From assembly GCA_963969495.1 (NCBI GenBank), contig OZ018324.1, positions 144,321,855 to 144,385,854 of the forward strand: DNA of 64,000 nt. Direction: 5' to 3'. A program made the translations under genes and the position numbers. This document shows positions 25,740-38,383 of the stretch, one piece after another. Numbering within the stretch: position 1 is the stretch's first letter; the number at the start of each line of letters is the position of its first letter. The DNA comes from Ceratothoa steindachneri. Taxonomy: Eukaryota; Arthropoda; Malacostraca; Isopoda; Cymothoidae. The notes under the pieces were generated by a model. That model saw nothing but the letters and a program-made list of their open reading frames with translations. It was not told the DNA's origin and did not search any database.

Positions 25740-27890
25740 ATTCATCAGTTCTCTACGATACCCGTGCAGGAAGTGTATTTCATCTCTTTTGAATGATACT
25801 TGTGCAGGGAGTGTAGTTCCTTTCTTATTTGCAATGCTCGTGCAGGCAGTGTAGATCATCTCTTCTTTACGATAATTGTGCAGGCATTGCAGTTCGTCTC
25901 TACTTTACAATAAACGAGCAGGCATTAAGTTTATCTCTTCTTTAAGATTATAATCTGCAAGGTATGAAGTTTGACTTTTTTTTACGATACTCGTGCAGAG
26001 AGTTTAGTTCGTCTCTTATTTACGATAGTTGTGTAGGCATGTAGTTCATTTCTCCCTTTCAGTACTCATAGAGGCAGTGTGGTTTGTCTCATCTTTACAA
26101 TACTAGTGAATGAAGTATAGTTCGTAATCTGCATTACGATACTCGTACACTTCGTCATTTTTACAAGAGACCGCACTTTTCGCCTCTTCTTCACAATAAT
26201 TGAGAAGACAGAAGACAGTGTAGTCTCTCTCTTCTTTAGAATAAACGTTTCTTCTTTAAAAAAATTTGGTCTTCTCCTCACAGTAGTCGAGCAGACAGTG
26301 TAGTTAATCTCTTCTTTTCGATACTCGTGCCTACATTGCATCTCGTCTCTTCTTTAAAATATCCGAGCAGGCAGTATACTACTCCTCTTCCTTACATTAG
26401 TCGATCAGGTAGTGTATTTCGTCTCTTCTTACCAATAATTTAGCAGGCGGTAGAGTACGTATCTTCTCAAACAGATCGAACAGGCAGTGTAGTTCTTCAT
26501 AATACAAGTGCAGGCAGTATAGTTGTCTCCTATCATTATATTCTCACGGCTTGGGAGATCATCTCCTTACAATACCCGTGCACGCATTGGAGTTCTCACT
26601 TTGAGTTACTCTTGCAGTTAGTTCGTTTCTTCCTTACAAGAGATGATCCGGCATTGTATTTCCTCTCTTCTTTATAATACGCCTGCAGGTAGTGTATTTC
26701 TTCTTTACGGTATTTGTGTAGGCATTCAATTTTGCCTCTATTTACCATACTCTTTCATGCAGTGTATTCGTCTCTTCTTTACAATAGGTGTTCCGCCAGT
26801 TAAGATCGTCTTTTTTTACTATACTAATATGGGAAGTGTATTTCTTTTCTTTACTATGATAATCATGTATGCAGTATAGATCTCTTCATTACCATACCAG
26901 TTGAAGCAGTCGTGTTGGTCTCTTCTTTACAATATTGGTGCAGGCTGTGTAATTCGTCTCGTCTTTAAAATACTCCAGTATACACTGTAGTTCGTCACCT
27001 CATTAAAACGTTTTACAGGCACTGTAGCTCGTCTGTTCTTTACAATAACCAGGCAGGCAGTAAATTCCGTCTCTCACTTTCGATTCGCGTGCAGTCAGTG
27101 TATTTCATCTCTTTTTTTCCCTAGTTGTGCAGTGTAGTTCTTCTCTTAATTAAAATATTTATGCAAGCAGTGGAGTTCATCTCATCTTTACAATAATAGT
27201 CTTGAATGCACTGTAGCTTGTCTTCTCTTTACAATACAGCTGTAGGGCGTGTAGTTCCTTATTACTGTATATACAATAATCAAGCAGGCAATGTAGTTCG
27301 TCCCTTCTTTACAATACTCGGGCATGATACTGTAACTTGTCTTCTCTTTATGACACTGATGCAGGCTGTGTAGTTCTCAACTTATTTACAATAATCTCAC
27401 AGGCAGTGCTTTTCATCTCTTCTTTTCGAACTCTTGTAGGGACTGTAGATTGACTCTGCTTAACAATAGGTATATCGCAATTTAGTTCCCTTCTTTATAA
27501 TAATCATGTAGACAGTGTATCTTGTCTCCTCTTTTCAATATTTATGCTTGAAGTGTAGTTCGTCTTTACTTTAAAATATATTTGCAGGCATTATATTTCG
27601 TCTTCTTTATAAAAGTTGTGAATGCATTATAGTTAGACTCATTTTTACCATGTTTGTGTAGGCAGTTTAGTTCGTTTCTTGTTCGCAATACTCTGCAACC
27701 TATAGAGTTCTCTGCTTTGCGATAATCAGCAAGCTTTTGAGTTCTTCTTTCTTTACGATACTCGGGCGAGCATTGTAGTTCGTAGCTTCTTGATTATACT
27801 CGTGCAAGCAGTGTAGTTAGTTCTTCTCTTCTTCACAATACTCAGCAGGCTTTGAAGTTCATTTATTCTTTACTATATTAGTGCGAGCTT
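25740..27890. repeat. Second tandem array, 38-bp unit
   Basis: Diverged units of the form GTGCAGGCAGTGTAGTTCGT followed by CTCTTCTTTACAATACTC are repeated about 55 times. Anchor starts at 25764, 25802, 25840 and 25878 give a 38-bp period. I see no convincing similarity to the neighbouring 40-bp satellite on either strand. Confidence 0.9.
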
Positions 27891-30417
27891 CAAAGATATT
27901 AGTCAATTGCTTGTTACAGGCTCTAGGGTACTATTCAGAGGGTTCATCCACCTCAATTGGGAATTTTATTTTTTACTTCACTACCAGCATAAGAATTGGT
28001 CCTATAGGATGTCGACCTTACTAATACGTCCCTCTGAACCGATATATCTTTGAGGGGAATTTTCAACAATGTGGATGTAGCAATGTGAAAGTTCTTCAGC
28101 AAAATTACTTGCTAGTAAGCTTTACTAAGTACATATTTCCTTCATTTAACTACAATGTCGAAATTAAAGATTATTATACATGAACCATAATGATATTGAA
28201 TTCTATAGGTACTTTACCGACTTACATTTTTGTCTAGTTTAATTAAATCCATACATTTTAAACGTTTATCATTCTATTTTAATTTAGTTTTCTAATTAAA
28301 TTATTCTTCCCTGATTTCTTAACATTTGCCACACTGTTTCGCTCTTGAGCAACATTAACTTGATAAATTTACAGAGACACCGCTCTAGTGATTACTCCCG
28401 AGTGTTTATAAGGATGAGAAGATGATTTCGGAAAATCATATATTTTATATTTAATCGCTTCTAACTTCCTGTGACCATAGGCAGCTTCGAACACAATTAT
28501 CACTCCTTTTATGTTAATTTCCACGAGAAGGTAAAGCAGTTAATTAGTAACTAATTATCATTTGAAAGAACTTGTAAGACAATTTAATACTGATTAAGAT
28601 TTCGTCAATCTTATTTGAAAATTTTAAAATTCTTCACAAGGTGAAAAAAGTTGTTCCTGGTATTATAATTGCTTAATTTCGATGCAATAAAGTACAAATA
28701 TATCGCAACAACTCTGTTTAGTGGTTAGTGCTGGTAATAAACATTAAACATATTAATTAGTTTTGCTTCTCTTATAAAAAATATGCTTTAGCTCTTTAAA
28801 AAATTTCTATAAACAATGTAAAACCTACAATTTATAGTCATTATTCATTATAAACATCGAGCAAACACATTTCAAATTTTAGCTTTTTTGAGTTACCAAA
28901 TTTATTTAAACTGAACTTCAAAGTGATATATTTATTAACAAAACTTCAGTTAGCACTCGGTTGCTATAACACAACAAACAATAAATTTGATTTCCTAGTA
29001 ACCTGCCTAGTGATGATTGATAACTACTTTTTCGTATAAATATTTTGTTTAATGTTTGGATAATAATTTATGAATAATGGCGATAATAATACCATTAAGA
29101 TTTTGATATGCAGATGGAAATAACTGCTTTGCTTTAGTGGTCATTTTTAAATGCATTCAGTGAAAAATAGTAGTTTCTATGTCTGCCCTATGTTATAGCA
29201 AAATAACTCACTGCAATTAATGTTTGTGTGTGCCTTCCTTATCTACTAATTTTAAGATTCAACCTTTGCAAGTTTATTTAAGTCTCTGTTTGGTCTTAAC
29301 CTAAATTAAATTGTGATTACTACCATTTTCCCAACCTAGCACTGAATATTTATGCACAAATGGTAAGATTAAGTTCAGACTGAGAGCCAATTTGCTTGTT
29401 ATTTCAAAAACAGAAGCAAATTTTTAATATGGCTAAAACCATATTTTTTATTGTAAAGATATTCATATTTATGGGAATATATGTAAGATAAAACTCCATT
29501 TTAATGGCACTCTCCAAAATGTCTCTAATTCGCGAATATTTATTTATTCTAAAGGTCATGTAAGAACACGCTGGTAAAGTAAGAGTAGGTAAAAGGGAAA
29601 CTGAATATATATGAAAGATCCATAACCAAAATAGCCTAAAAGAAGAGGATAGCTTGAAGTGCTAAAAACTGTGGCATACACAACTCTCTTGAGGTTTTCT
29701 TATTTCTGACACACAGTCAGGTTTCCTTGCGGAACAAATTTAGATATGATAATATAATAGAAATTAAAAAAACTGATGTATAAATTGAAAAGTAGCTTAG
29801 AGAGACTGAATGTTTATGGAACAAGGTTATAATGATAAAATGGAACAAACTCACTGACATCTAATTTTAGTAATGTGTAGAAGCTATCATTATCAAATAG
29901 TGGCATGAAATAGGTTTAACAATGTTTTTGTACTAAATTAGATAAAATGTTTGAAAGTGTTTGAGAAATACGAAAGTTTAGTATTGATGTGTTTTCTTTT
30001 TATGTGTAGATATTATGTTTAGTTAAAAAAGTGGAGAATAAATAAAATGTCAAGCATAAATCTACGATCTAAGCGGAACTGGTTATAAGCGTTCTTAGAT
30101 TTAGGTCCGCTAAACCTTTTGTTCAAACAATTTTCGCTCCATTATTGTAGTTCCATCCTAAATTATGTCTGGGGAATGTACACAATCATGTATTCTTACA
30201 CATAAAGAAAATTTGAATACAAAAAACATGAAACATGTACATCTAGGTGGCATAGTAGTACTTGATTCGCTGCAGGGTATTTACAGTTCTTTAAATAAGT
30301 GTAAACACGTTCAGTAATTGTAAGGTTACCAGTTAATGAAGGGAAGCTGCCCATTAAATCAATTTCAGTTCCGTAAATAAAATACAGCGTGCTTATGTAT
30401 GGTTAAATACAACGAGA

Positions 30418-30475
<58 letters not shown>

Positions 30476-32409
30476 TATTAATTTCATTGAGTATCTGTAA
30501 TAATTTGACTCTCTAAAATTTAATTCTGAAACGTAGTGTGTTCAACTGTATGACGGACTCTGAGCTAAGCATCTAACTCATTTGGCCAGACTTTTATCAA
30601 AAATGCCGTAATATTGTAGCAGTTAAGTAAGGACTCGAGAGAAATTCCCTTCAACTGTTAAAAGGATTTTTTGATAGCCAGACGCAGGCATAGTAGCAGA
30701 TATGTACGCACATATCCCGTTCTTTGTTTTTAATCGACCTTAGCGACTCACTCGCGTCCTTTGGACTTTGTTCAATTGGCACTGTGGCATTGTTTTCAGG
30801 TTATTGATTTTCCCTACCTGTGTCTCCTTTGCATGTGTGCTTAGAGGTTGAAGAGGCGGGGCGCTTGAATATCTGAACGCCTATTTATGCCTGTGTATAT
30901 TAGGGTGATTGTGCGTAAATATGAGTAGATTATAAGTGATCCTATGTATATGGCGTAGAGGTGTGCATAATAAATACGTGAGTTTCATACATATGAAGGT
31001 ATGAAAGTTTTGCTGCATTCTATTATGTGGCGTTTTGCGTGTAAAATAAACATTTCTGTGTGTTTATTAGGTATGTTGCTGTATATTTAGGCTTATTTGT
31101 CTATATGTCTGCGTTTTTGCTTAACTGAAGTCATTTTCTTTAGTATTGTCGGAAAAAGAAATGACTTATTAACCTAACAAAGTAGAGCTCAAAAAATAAA
31201 TTAATGATCGATACTCAATTGGAATTTGCGCCTAAGCCTATTACAGTTACCGTTGTTATTTAAACTTTTATTTTTTACGCTAGAAACGAAATATTATAGG
31301 ATAAACCTAGAAGGCAGCAAAACTTTGTACTGGATTCGGATCTGAGGCCTGATAACAATAAATATATAATCTAGCAATAGAATATACTGGATAGTGACAC
31401 ATTATATTTTATTTACTTTGATTACAAATGAGATTACTCAATAATTTTGATGAATAAACTAGGAGACGATTCCTTTTGTTCAATTTATAATGGCAAAAAG
31501 TCACCATATTATGTCCATTGCTTTTGTTTTTAACTAAGGCTGACTTTTTTTCACAGCAATATTTTCCTAATGTAAACCGATCAACTTATTTTCTTTTTCA
31601 TTTATTTCTAAATAATGTAAAACATTAGTATAAACAACCGTCCGAATATTGGAATAACTAGAACCAAGTCTTTACTTGGAGTAAGACTTCCTAAAAATTA
31701 ATTGAATATGGGTAATAGAAAAGAACAGTGGTTTAAATAATACAAGACTGATCACAAAAGTTGAGAGCAAGAGAGCGCTTTCAAAACACTTGAAACAAAA
31801 TTTCAAGCAAAGTCATATAGTTGAACGGCCTTAATGGTCTTCTGACACCAACCAGGAGAGCCACTGAAAGATGTATGTTAAAGAGATAAGGCCGCCGAAG
31901 ATAGGCATAGAAAATTCAAGATGCAGTAGGGTCAACCAGGCTTGAATTCACCTAGAGGGACAGATTTATGTTTCAAAAGGGGAACTAGGGGGGAAATTAG
32001 GCTTCAGATTAAAAGATTCAAATATTTTAGAATATCCACCTTTCGACAAAAATCGAACAAAAATCGAGAGCACGTCACACTAAATTGTCTTTCGCAGATT
32101 AAATTAAAAATAACGATAAAAAAGTACGCTTTGTATCTAGAAAATATTGCATTCATATTTATCAAATTGTTAAAATGTAAATAAAAGCTTGGAAGATGAA
32201 AGATGGAGCGAATGTAGTCCGAAACTGGTTCTATACTCATAACATTAAAAGTTTTTCTCATAAAAACTTTTATTCATATTTAAACGTCTTTACGCTAAGT
32301 TAATACAACGATAATTGCATTATTATTTAAGTGAGATCTCAAACACGGGGCATTTAGGATTGAAAAACATTGTTCTGTTTGGTTCACAGAATTTCTTTTA
32401 AAATAAATC
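27891..32409. other. No gene recognised; AT-rich, one TA tract
   Basis: No coding similarity was seen. The (AT)n tract is at 30420-30470. The open frames near 31942-32261 have no family features. Confidence 0.5.
30420..30470. repeat. (AT)n microsatellite
   Basis: An AT dinucleotide run of about 25 units. Confidence 0.97.
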
Positions 32410-34235
32410 TTAGTCAACGAGCTAATCAAAGGCGTGTTTATATTAACATTTCATACGAGTTAATCAAAAATTAATTATATTAACATTCGATACGAGTTAA
32501 AAAAGACCGATTTCTATTAACATTCCATACTATTAATGAAATACGTGGTTATATTAACACTCTAAACAAATTAATCAAAGATTTGTTTATATTATCTTAT
32601 GCAGCGAATTAATCCCAGGTGTATTTTCATTAACAATCCATACAACGAATTAATAAAAGACGTGTTTATATTAACATTCCTTACGATATAATCACAGGCA
32701 TGTTTATCTTAACATTCTATAGGAGATAATCAAATCGTGTTTATATTAACATTCCATACGAGTTAATCAAGCCATTTTATATAAACATTCCATACGAATT
32801 AATTAAAGACGTGGTTATATTAGCATCCCAAACAAGTTAATCAAAGATGTGTTTATATTAACTTATGCATCGAATTAATCACAAGTGTGTTTTTATTAAC
32901 ATTCTATACAACGAGTTAATCAAAGACGTGTTTATATTAACATTGCTTACGATGTAATAAAAGGAGATAATCAAAACGTGTTTATTTTAGTATTCCATAC
33001 GATTTAATTAAAGAAGTATTTCTATTAAGATTAATACGAGTTAATATAAGACGTGTTTAAATTAACATAATGTACAACGAATCAATCACAGACTTGTTTA
33101 TAATAACATTCATATGAGTTAATATAAGACGTTTTTAAATTAACAAGCTATACAACGAATCAATCACAGACTTGTTTATATTAACATTCTTAAGAGTTAA
33201 TCAAAGACGTGTTTAAATTAACATGCTATACAAAGAATCAATCAAAAAACTTATTTATATTAACATTCTTACGAGTTAATCAAAGCAGTGTTAAAATTTA
33301 CATGCAATACAACGAATCAATCACAGACTAGTTAATATTATCATTCATACGAGTTAATCAAAGACGTGCTTAAATTAACATACTATACATGATTTAATCA
33401 CAGACTTGTTTATATCTACATTTTTACGAGTCCATCAAAGACGTGTTTAAATTAACATACTATACAACGAATCAATCACAGACTTGTTTATATTAGCATT
33501 CATACGAGTTAATCAAGGTCGTTTTTAAATTAGCATACTATACAACGAATCCATCACAGACTTGTTTATATTAACATTCATACGAGTCCATCAAATACAA
33601 GTTTAAATTAACATACTATACAACAAATCAATCACAGACTTGTTTCTATTAACATTCATACGAGTTAATCAAAGACGTCTTTAAATTCATATACTATATA
33701 ACGAATCAATCACAAAATTGTTTATATTAACATTCATACCAGTTAATAAAAGACATGTTTTAATTAACATACTATACAACAAATTAATCAGAATTGTTTG
33801 TATTAACATTCATACGATCTTTTACAAGGCATGTTTAAATTAACATAGTACAGAACAAATTAATCACAGACTTGTTCACATTAACATTCATACGAGTTCA
33901 TCAGAGACGTGTTTAAATTAACATAGTACAGAACAAATTTATCACAGACTTGTTCATATTAACATTCATACGAGTTCATCAAAGACGTGTTTAAATTAAC
34001 ATAGTACAGAACAAATTAATCACAGATTTGTTCATATTAACATTCATACGAGTTCATCAAATACCTCTTTAAATTAACATACTATATAACGAATCAATCA
34101 CATAATTGTTTATATTAACATTCATACAAGTTATTCAAAGACATATTTTAATTAACATACTTTACAAGGAATCAATTACAGACTTGTTTATATTAACATT
34201 CTATACGAGGTAATCGAAAAGGTGTTAAAATTTTT
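32410..34235. repeat. Third tandem array, about 39-bp units in a 78-bp dimer
   Basis: Unit A (ACGAGTTAATCAAAGACGTG then TTTAAATTAACAT...) alternates with unit B (ACAACGAATCAATCACAGAC then TTGTTTATATTAACATTCAT) in the right half, giving a 78-bp dimer. In the left half (32410-33040) mostly A-like monomers occur. Units are diverged by point changes and indels. Confidence 0.9.
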
Positions 34236-35591
34236 TAAATGGTTTTAGGGTACACAGGGGGAAATTGTAAAGCTAATCTTCCATTTAGGTTTCTTGATAG
34301 TTTGTTTGATCTTCCTGCAAGAATGACAGAGACGGCTTCGACCATGGTAAATGAAACTAAGAAAGGCATGAATGAGTTTGACTCAGAATTGCCATGGAAA
34401 TGTCCTCTGACACACGTACACACACAAACACACACACACACTTCTCTTTCGTTATATGTAAGCGTAAAATTATAAAAATATGCATTTTTATATATTCATT
34501 TTCCATGAAAATTAACCCTGGAATGTTAAGAATCACGTCGCTCAAAACGCGTGAATAGGATAGAGACATAATGTTTTAAATGTATGTCATTGTGTTTGTG
34601 ATCGATATGTCAGGAAAATGAAGTTACTGAAAATGAAGATGTAAAGAAGGTACACATAACGAATAAGAAAAAATTACGACCATATTGAGTATTCGAAGTA
34701 ATGTTAAAATGATCAAAATATTAAAACTAAATTGTAATTTTTCAAAAATATCAGACTAAAAACCAAATCAATACTTATGCGAAGGGAGGGGAAGGAGGGG
34801 GGGTAGACGGAGAAAAACTGACTCAAAATTATTGGCACTTAGCCTTGTGTCGGTTGACCTTAATGGCCAAGTCAACCTAAATATGCTTTTGAGACACATG
34901 AAAGATACGCCAACGTATGCGTCATGACATAATGTATGTACTTACTTCAAGATCCGATCCTTCGAAAGATAAAACCTTATCAGTGTTCATTTATCAACAA
35001 GCAAGCTTGCTCTCACATGACCTTAACAAAAAATAAATAGTATCAAATCATCAGCAAATCAATCCCACAGTAATCATAAATTTATCATATTTGTAGACCT
35101 AATAAACCAAACATCGATCTTGAGGGGGGTCTTATTTCTTGTTTTTGTTTTACTTAGTCCTGCACCTCATTTTAAGTCCACCGTGGATGTAAAACAATAT
35201 TCCGTTTCTTTGTTACCTATCGTTTTTTCTTGGAAAATTTCTTCTTTGTACCTATCCTTTCGCCTTCTCCGGACTCTGTCTCAATGAGATTTTCTAAAGA
35301 TACCAGCAAATATTTTGTCGGTGGGGTCCCATAAACCCATTGTTCGAAACGCGAGGTAAAACAGAGGATATGCTGCTGAGGAGATTGTTAATTGATTAGA
35401 AGGTAAGATTAAGCGAGCAGGAAGCCGTTTCTCCGTGTCCTCAAGGGGAGATTGGTGAGTACAAGAGATCCAGTAGGAGCCTCTAACAAGAAAGTAAAGA
35501 TACATAGAATTCAGGTGTCTTAATTAGATACAAATATTTCCTCAACTAAGCGTGTACAAAAACACCAATTGCGCCCTTGGGACAAAGGAAT
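34236..35591. other. No gene recognised
   Basis: The segment contains a (CA)n tract at 34411-34441 and a G-rich run at 34784-34803. The short opposing open frames at 34235-34475 are not supported as genes. Confidence 0.5.
34411..34441. repeat. (CA)n microsatellite, imperfect
   Basis: A CA run interrupted by CGT and an extra A. Confidence 0.9.
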
Positions 35592-35795
35592 GGTCAATAA
35601 GTTTTCGGCCTAACCAAGAAGGAGCAGAATTAAATCAAAGATTTTCTCAACTACTTGTATTTATTTTTCAACGTGATCGCCTTTGACATTGATGCACTTC
35701 TCTAGTCTCTTCTTTAATTGCGAAAATCCGCTGTTCTCGAATAATGGGTTTAATCCCTTTAAAATCTCTTGACCTTCTCCTTGGTCTTCTCGTTA

Positions 35796-36257
35796 TCAAC
35801 GAAATAGATACCCCGCAGCTGCTTCTTCATGTGTGGGAAAAATAAAAATCTGAGGGTGCCATATTGGGGCAATAAGGGGAATGTGGCAACAATTCGAAGC
35901 CGCAGGACACCAATTTTTCATAGCCACCATGCTCTTATGTGCAGGTACATTTTCCTGCAAGAGAAGAACACCTCGGGACACTTTCCATTGGCGTTTGTGA
36001 AGGAGATACTCCCGAAGCTTCCCCAGTAAATATGCATAGTATGGTCCGTTAATGGTGCTGCCATGATCCAAGAAGTTCACGAGGAGGATCCCTTTAGCGT
36101 CCCAGAACACTGTTAGCATGACCTTCTGGGATGATTTCATGACCTTGAAATTTCGTTGCGTTGGAAAGAAGGGATGGTTCCATTGCTTATATTCGGCTTT
36201 GGTTTCCGGATCGAAGTGAGGAAGCCACGTTTCATCCTTGGTTACGATTCGGGCCAT
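35796..36257 (-). pseudogene. mariner transposase, catalytic part, degenerate
   Basis: The catalytic domain normally uses a D,D34D triad. The first Asp is present in KDETWLPHFDPETK (residue 8 of this open frame), and the conserved VFWDAKGILLVNFL block follows. The second catalytic position, normally HDN-x-x-PH, reads QENVPAH (residue 102), so Asp is replaced by Glu. The third, normally APSDYHLFP, reads APIWHPQIFIFP and lacks the Asp. The protein would be inactive even without the frame break. Confidence 0.85.
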
Positions 36258-36275
36258 GAATCCTTCCAGATCCGT

Positions 36276-36707
36276 TTAAGTTATTTTCCGGTTCTTCTTC
36301 TGCTTAGGCGTCAGAATTCTTAGGACCCATCGAACATACACCTTGGAAAGGTTGAGGTGATCGTGAAAAATGGTAACAATGGATCCATTACTTATCCCCA
36401 TTTGAGAAGGAATGTATCGCACTAAGATTCGGCGATTATCCATGACCATGCTCTCTACCATGTCCATAGTTTCCCTGGTGACTAGAGTTGACGGAACACC
36501 ACTTTGAGGGTCATACTCACACAAGTTTCGGCCCTGCTTAAAGAAAGCAGTCCAACGTTTGACAGTGGAATACGCTAGGGCACTGTCCCCTAGTGTTGTC
36601 TCCAACTCCTCAGGAATCAACTGTGGCGCTTTCCATTGAATCACGGAAAACTTTTCCACAGGCCGCTGTTCAACTTCACTTATTTTGCCGAAAGGCGCCA
36701 TCCTCAT
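36276..36707 (-). pseudogene. mariner transposase, N-terminal DNA-binding part
   Basis: This part holds the paired helix-turn-helix domain of a mariner transposase, which would bind the inverted repeats. The stretch STVKRWTAFFKQGRNLCEYD followed by QSGVPST corresponds to the family pattern V-x-W-x-x-F-x-x-G-x-x-x-x-D-x-x-R-x-G-R-P. It is followed by a second helical segment with VRYIPSQMGISNGSIVTIFH and then VRWVLRILTPKQK, the usual link to the catalytic domain. The frame stops at 36276 and the catalytic part follows 18 bp further in another frame, so the gene is split by a frameshift or stop. Confidence 0.85.
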
Positions 36708-36857
36708 TTAGGAAAAGTCACCCTTGAACCGAACAAAATGCGCTTGAAGGAAGCCAGCCCATGCATTACCTGTTAGAACATGTATGAACGTGATCTAGCT
36801 GCGGTGGGTTCATGTCTTCCCTCTGTGTATGTTAGGCCGAGAACTCATTGAACAACC

Positions 36858-38383
36858 TTATGTTTATACATAGTGTCTAGAGTGATTTAGAGTACAAACG
36901 TGCATAAATATAGAGAGAGAACAGTGGGAGTGCTATTTTTAATGGATTTACTTCAAAATTTCACAGCTAATAATAAGGATCTAATCGAGATGATATGTCC
37001 TTGGTCATAAGCTGGTCTGTTAAGGAAGCTTTTGACATATATTAATACGAAAGATTACTACGATCCAAAATTGGGATTTTCTGATGAATTAACTCTTATG
37101 GTCTTATATAAATGCCATTATATTTTGTATATATACGAACCTTTTATTAGCATGTTACTGAAGAGGCTTAGCTTGGCTATTTAAGATCCTAAGAGGTTAT
37201 GAAAATATGACATGCCCACAAATGTTAAGGAATCAAGATTTCTTGAGGAAAACGTACAAATAGACTCGCTAAGTAGAACCTTTTTTGTCCTTTTAATGAA
37301 GGAAACAAGCGAGAGGAGATAATCCTTAGACAGTATTCGAGTCCCTGAGATGACCAGGAGTCCTGCATGAGTTGAGGAGTAATATTTACGAGAGTAACCT
37401 ACCAAGTAAAGTTGCGTAACATACAAAATCTCGTTCAGCATTCTCTCATCACTTTTAGGATAAAACTCTAAATCTTCCAAGGTATCTCTTTGAAAATCAC
37501 TGAGCAGTTTCCTTTCTTCTTTCCTCCTTTACTTTAAAATCACATTTTATGCGTCTAAATGATTTTATTGTAAATTAACCTTGGCTGAGCGAACAGCGAG
37601 TGCTTATGTAAGAGTATTCGGTTACCCATTTATGTAATATTCTCAATAACATAGTAAACTAACTTCAATAGTAAAGCGCCAGAATAATCACCCTTTATTA
37701 CCATCATGGTCAAGTCCTAACTATCAGGGATAGTTCACTGACAGTTTTCTCGTTTGTTTCGTGACTTGGAGACAAAATAATGTTTCATGGTCACCATGGT
37801 AACCAGATTCTCTTTGCTATTCACATGTTAACATTACATCACTCATCACTATGTAATCTTCATTTCTGAATAGGTCCTAGTTCGTGTCTATCTTAAGAGG
37901 TAATTCAGTAGGTTTTATCACCTACTGATTGGCCTCTTTTTTGTTATAGTAGCTACGGTAACATTGTGCATGCTTTATATAATAGAAACAACTAATTATA
38001 AGGACTTCTCAAGCTTTTTCATTATTTTAAAAAAAGTATTTATATTAATTCGTGTGGTATCTGAACTAATATGAAATTTTATTTATTTAAAATTCAAAAC
38101 ACTAATCACGTTTTCGAAGTGCAATGAAATCGGTAATATTAAAATGATGAGATCGCATATTATTTTTTAAAAAGCAATTTACGGGATGTTGAAAAAAAAG
38201 ACAATAATTGATTTTGAAATTTTATATTCTTATATATTTGGCATAGAGACAAATTTAGTCAAACTCCCCTTGTCTGTAAACCTTTTAAAAATGATTTCTT
38301 GACCTTAATTATTTCATATTTTAGTTTCCTTTCGATTATTCTACTGATAATTTTTTTACTTGGGTCACCATGTTAATACGCGT
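36858..38383. other. No gene recognised
   Basis: The open frame at 37181-37480 (- strand, 99 codons) has no recognisable domain. A 9-bp perfect hairpin (TCAGTAGGT...ACCTACTGA) lies at 37905-37928 and a near-palindrome GGTCACCATGGTAACC at about 37788. Confidence 0.5.

Larger units (their letters stand above)
35592..36857 (-). mobile_element. Inactive mariner element with terminal inverted repeats
   Basis: The left end TCAATAAGTTTTCGGCCTAAC (from 35592) and the right end, whose complement reads TCAATGAGTTCTCGGCCTAA (36831-36857), form imperfect terminal inverted repeats. They enclose 1.27 kb, the usual size of a mariner element. The transposase lies on the - strand and is broken in two frames. 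A clear TA target duplication could not be confirmed. Confidence 0.85.

Noticed and set aside
37181..37480. 99-codon open frame on the - strand
   Set aside because: No recognisable domain, splice context or repeat match.
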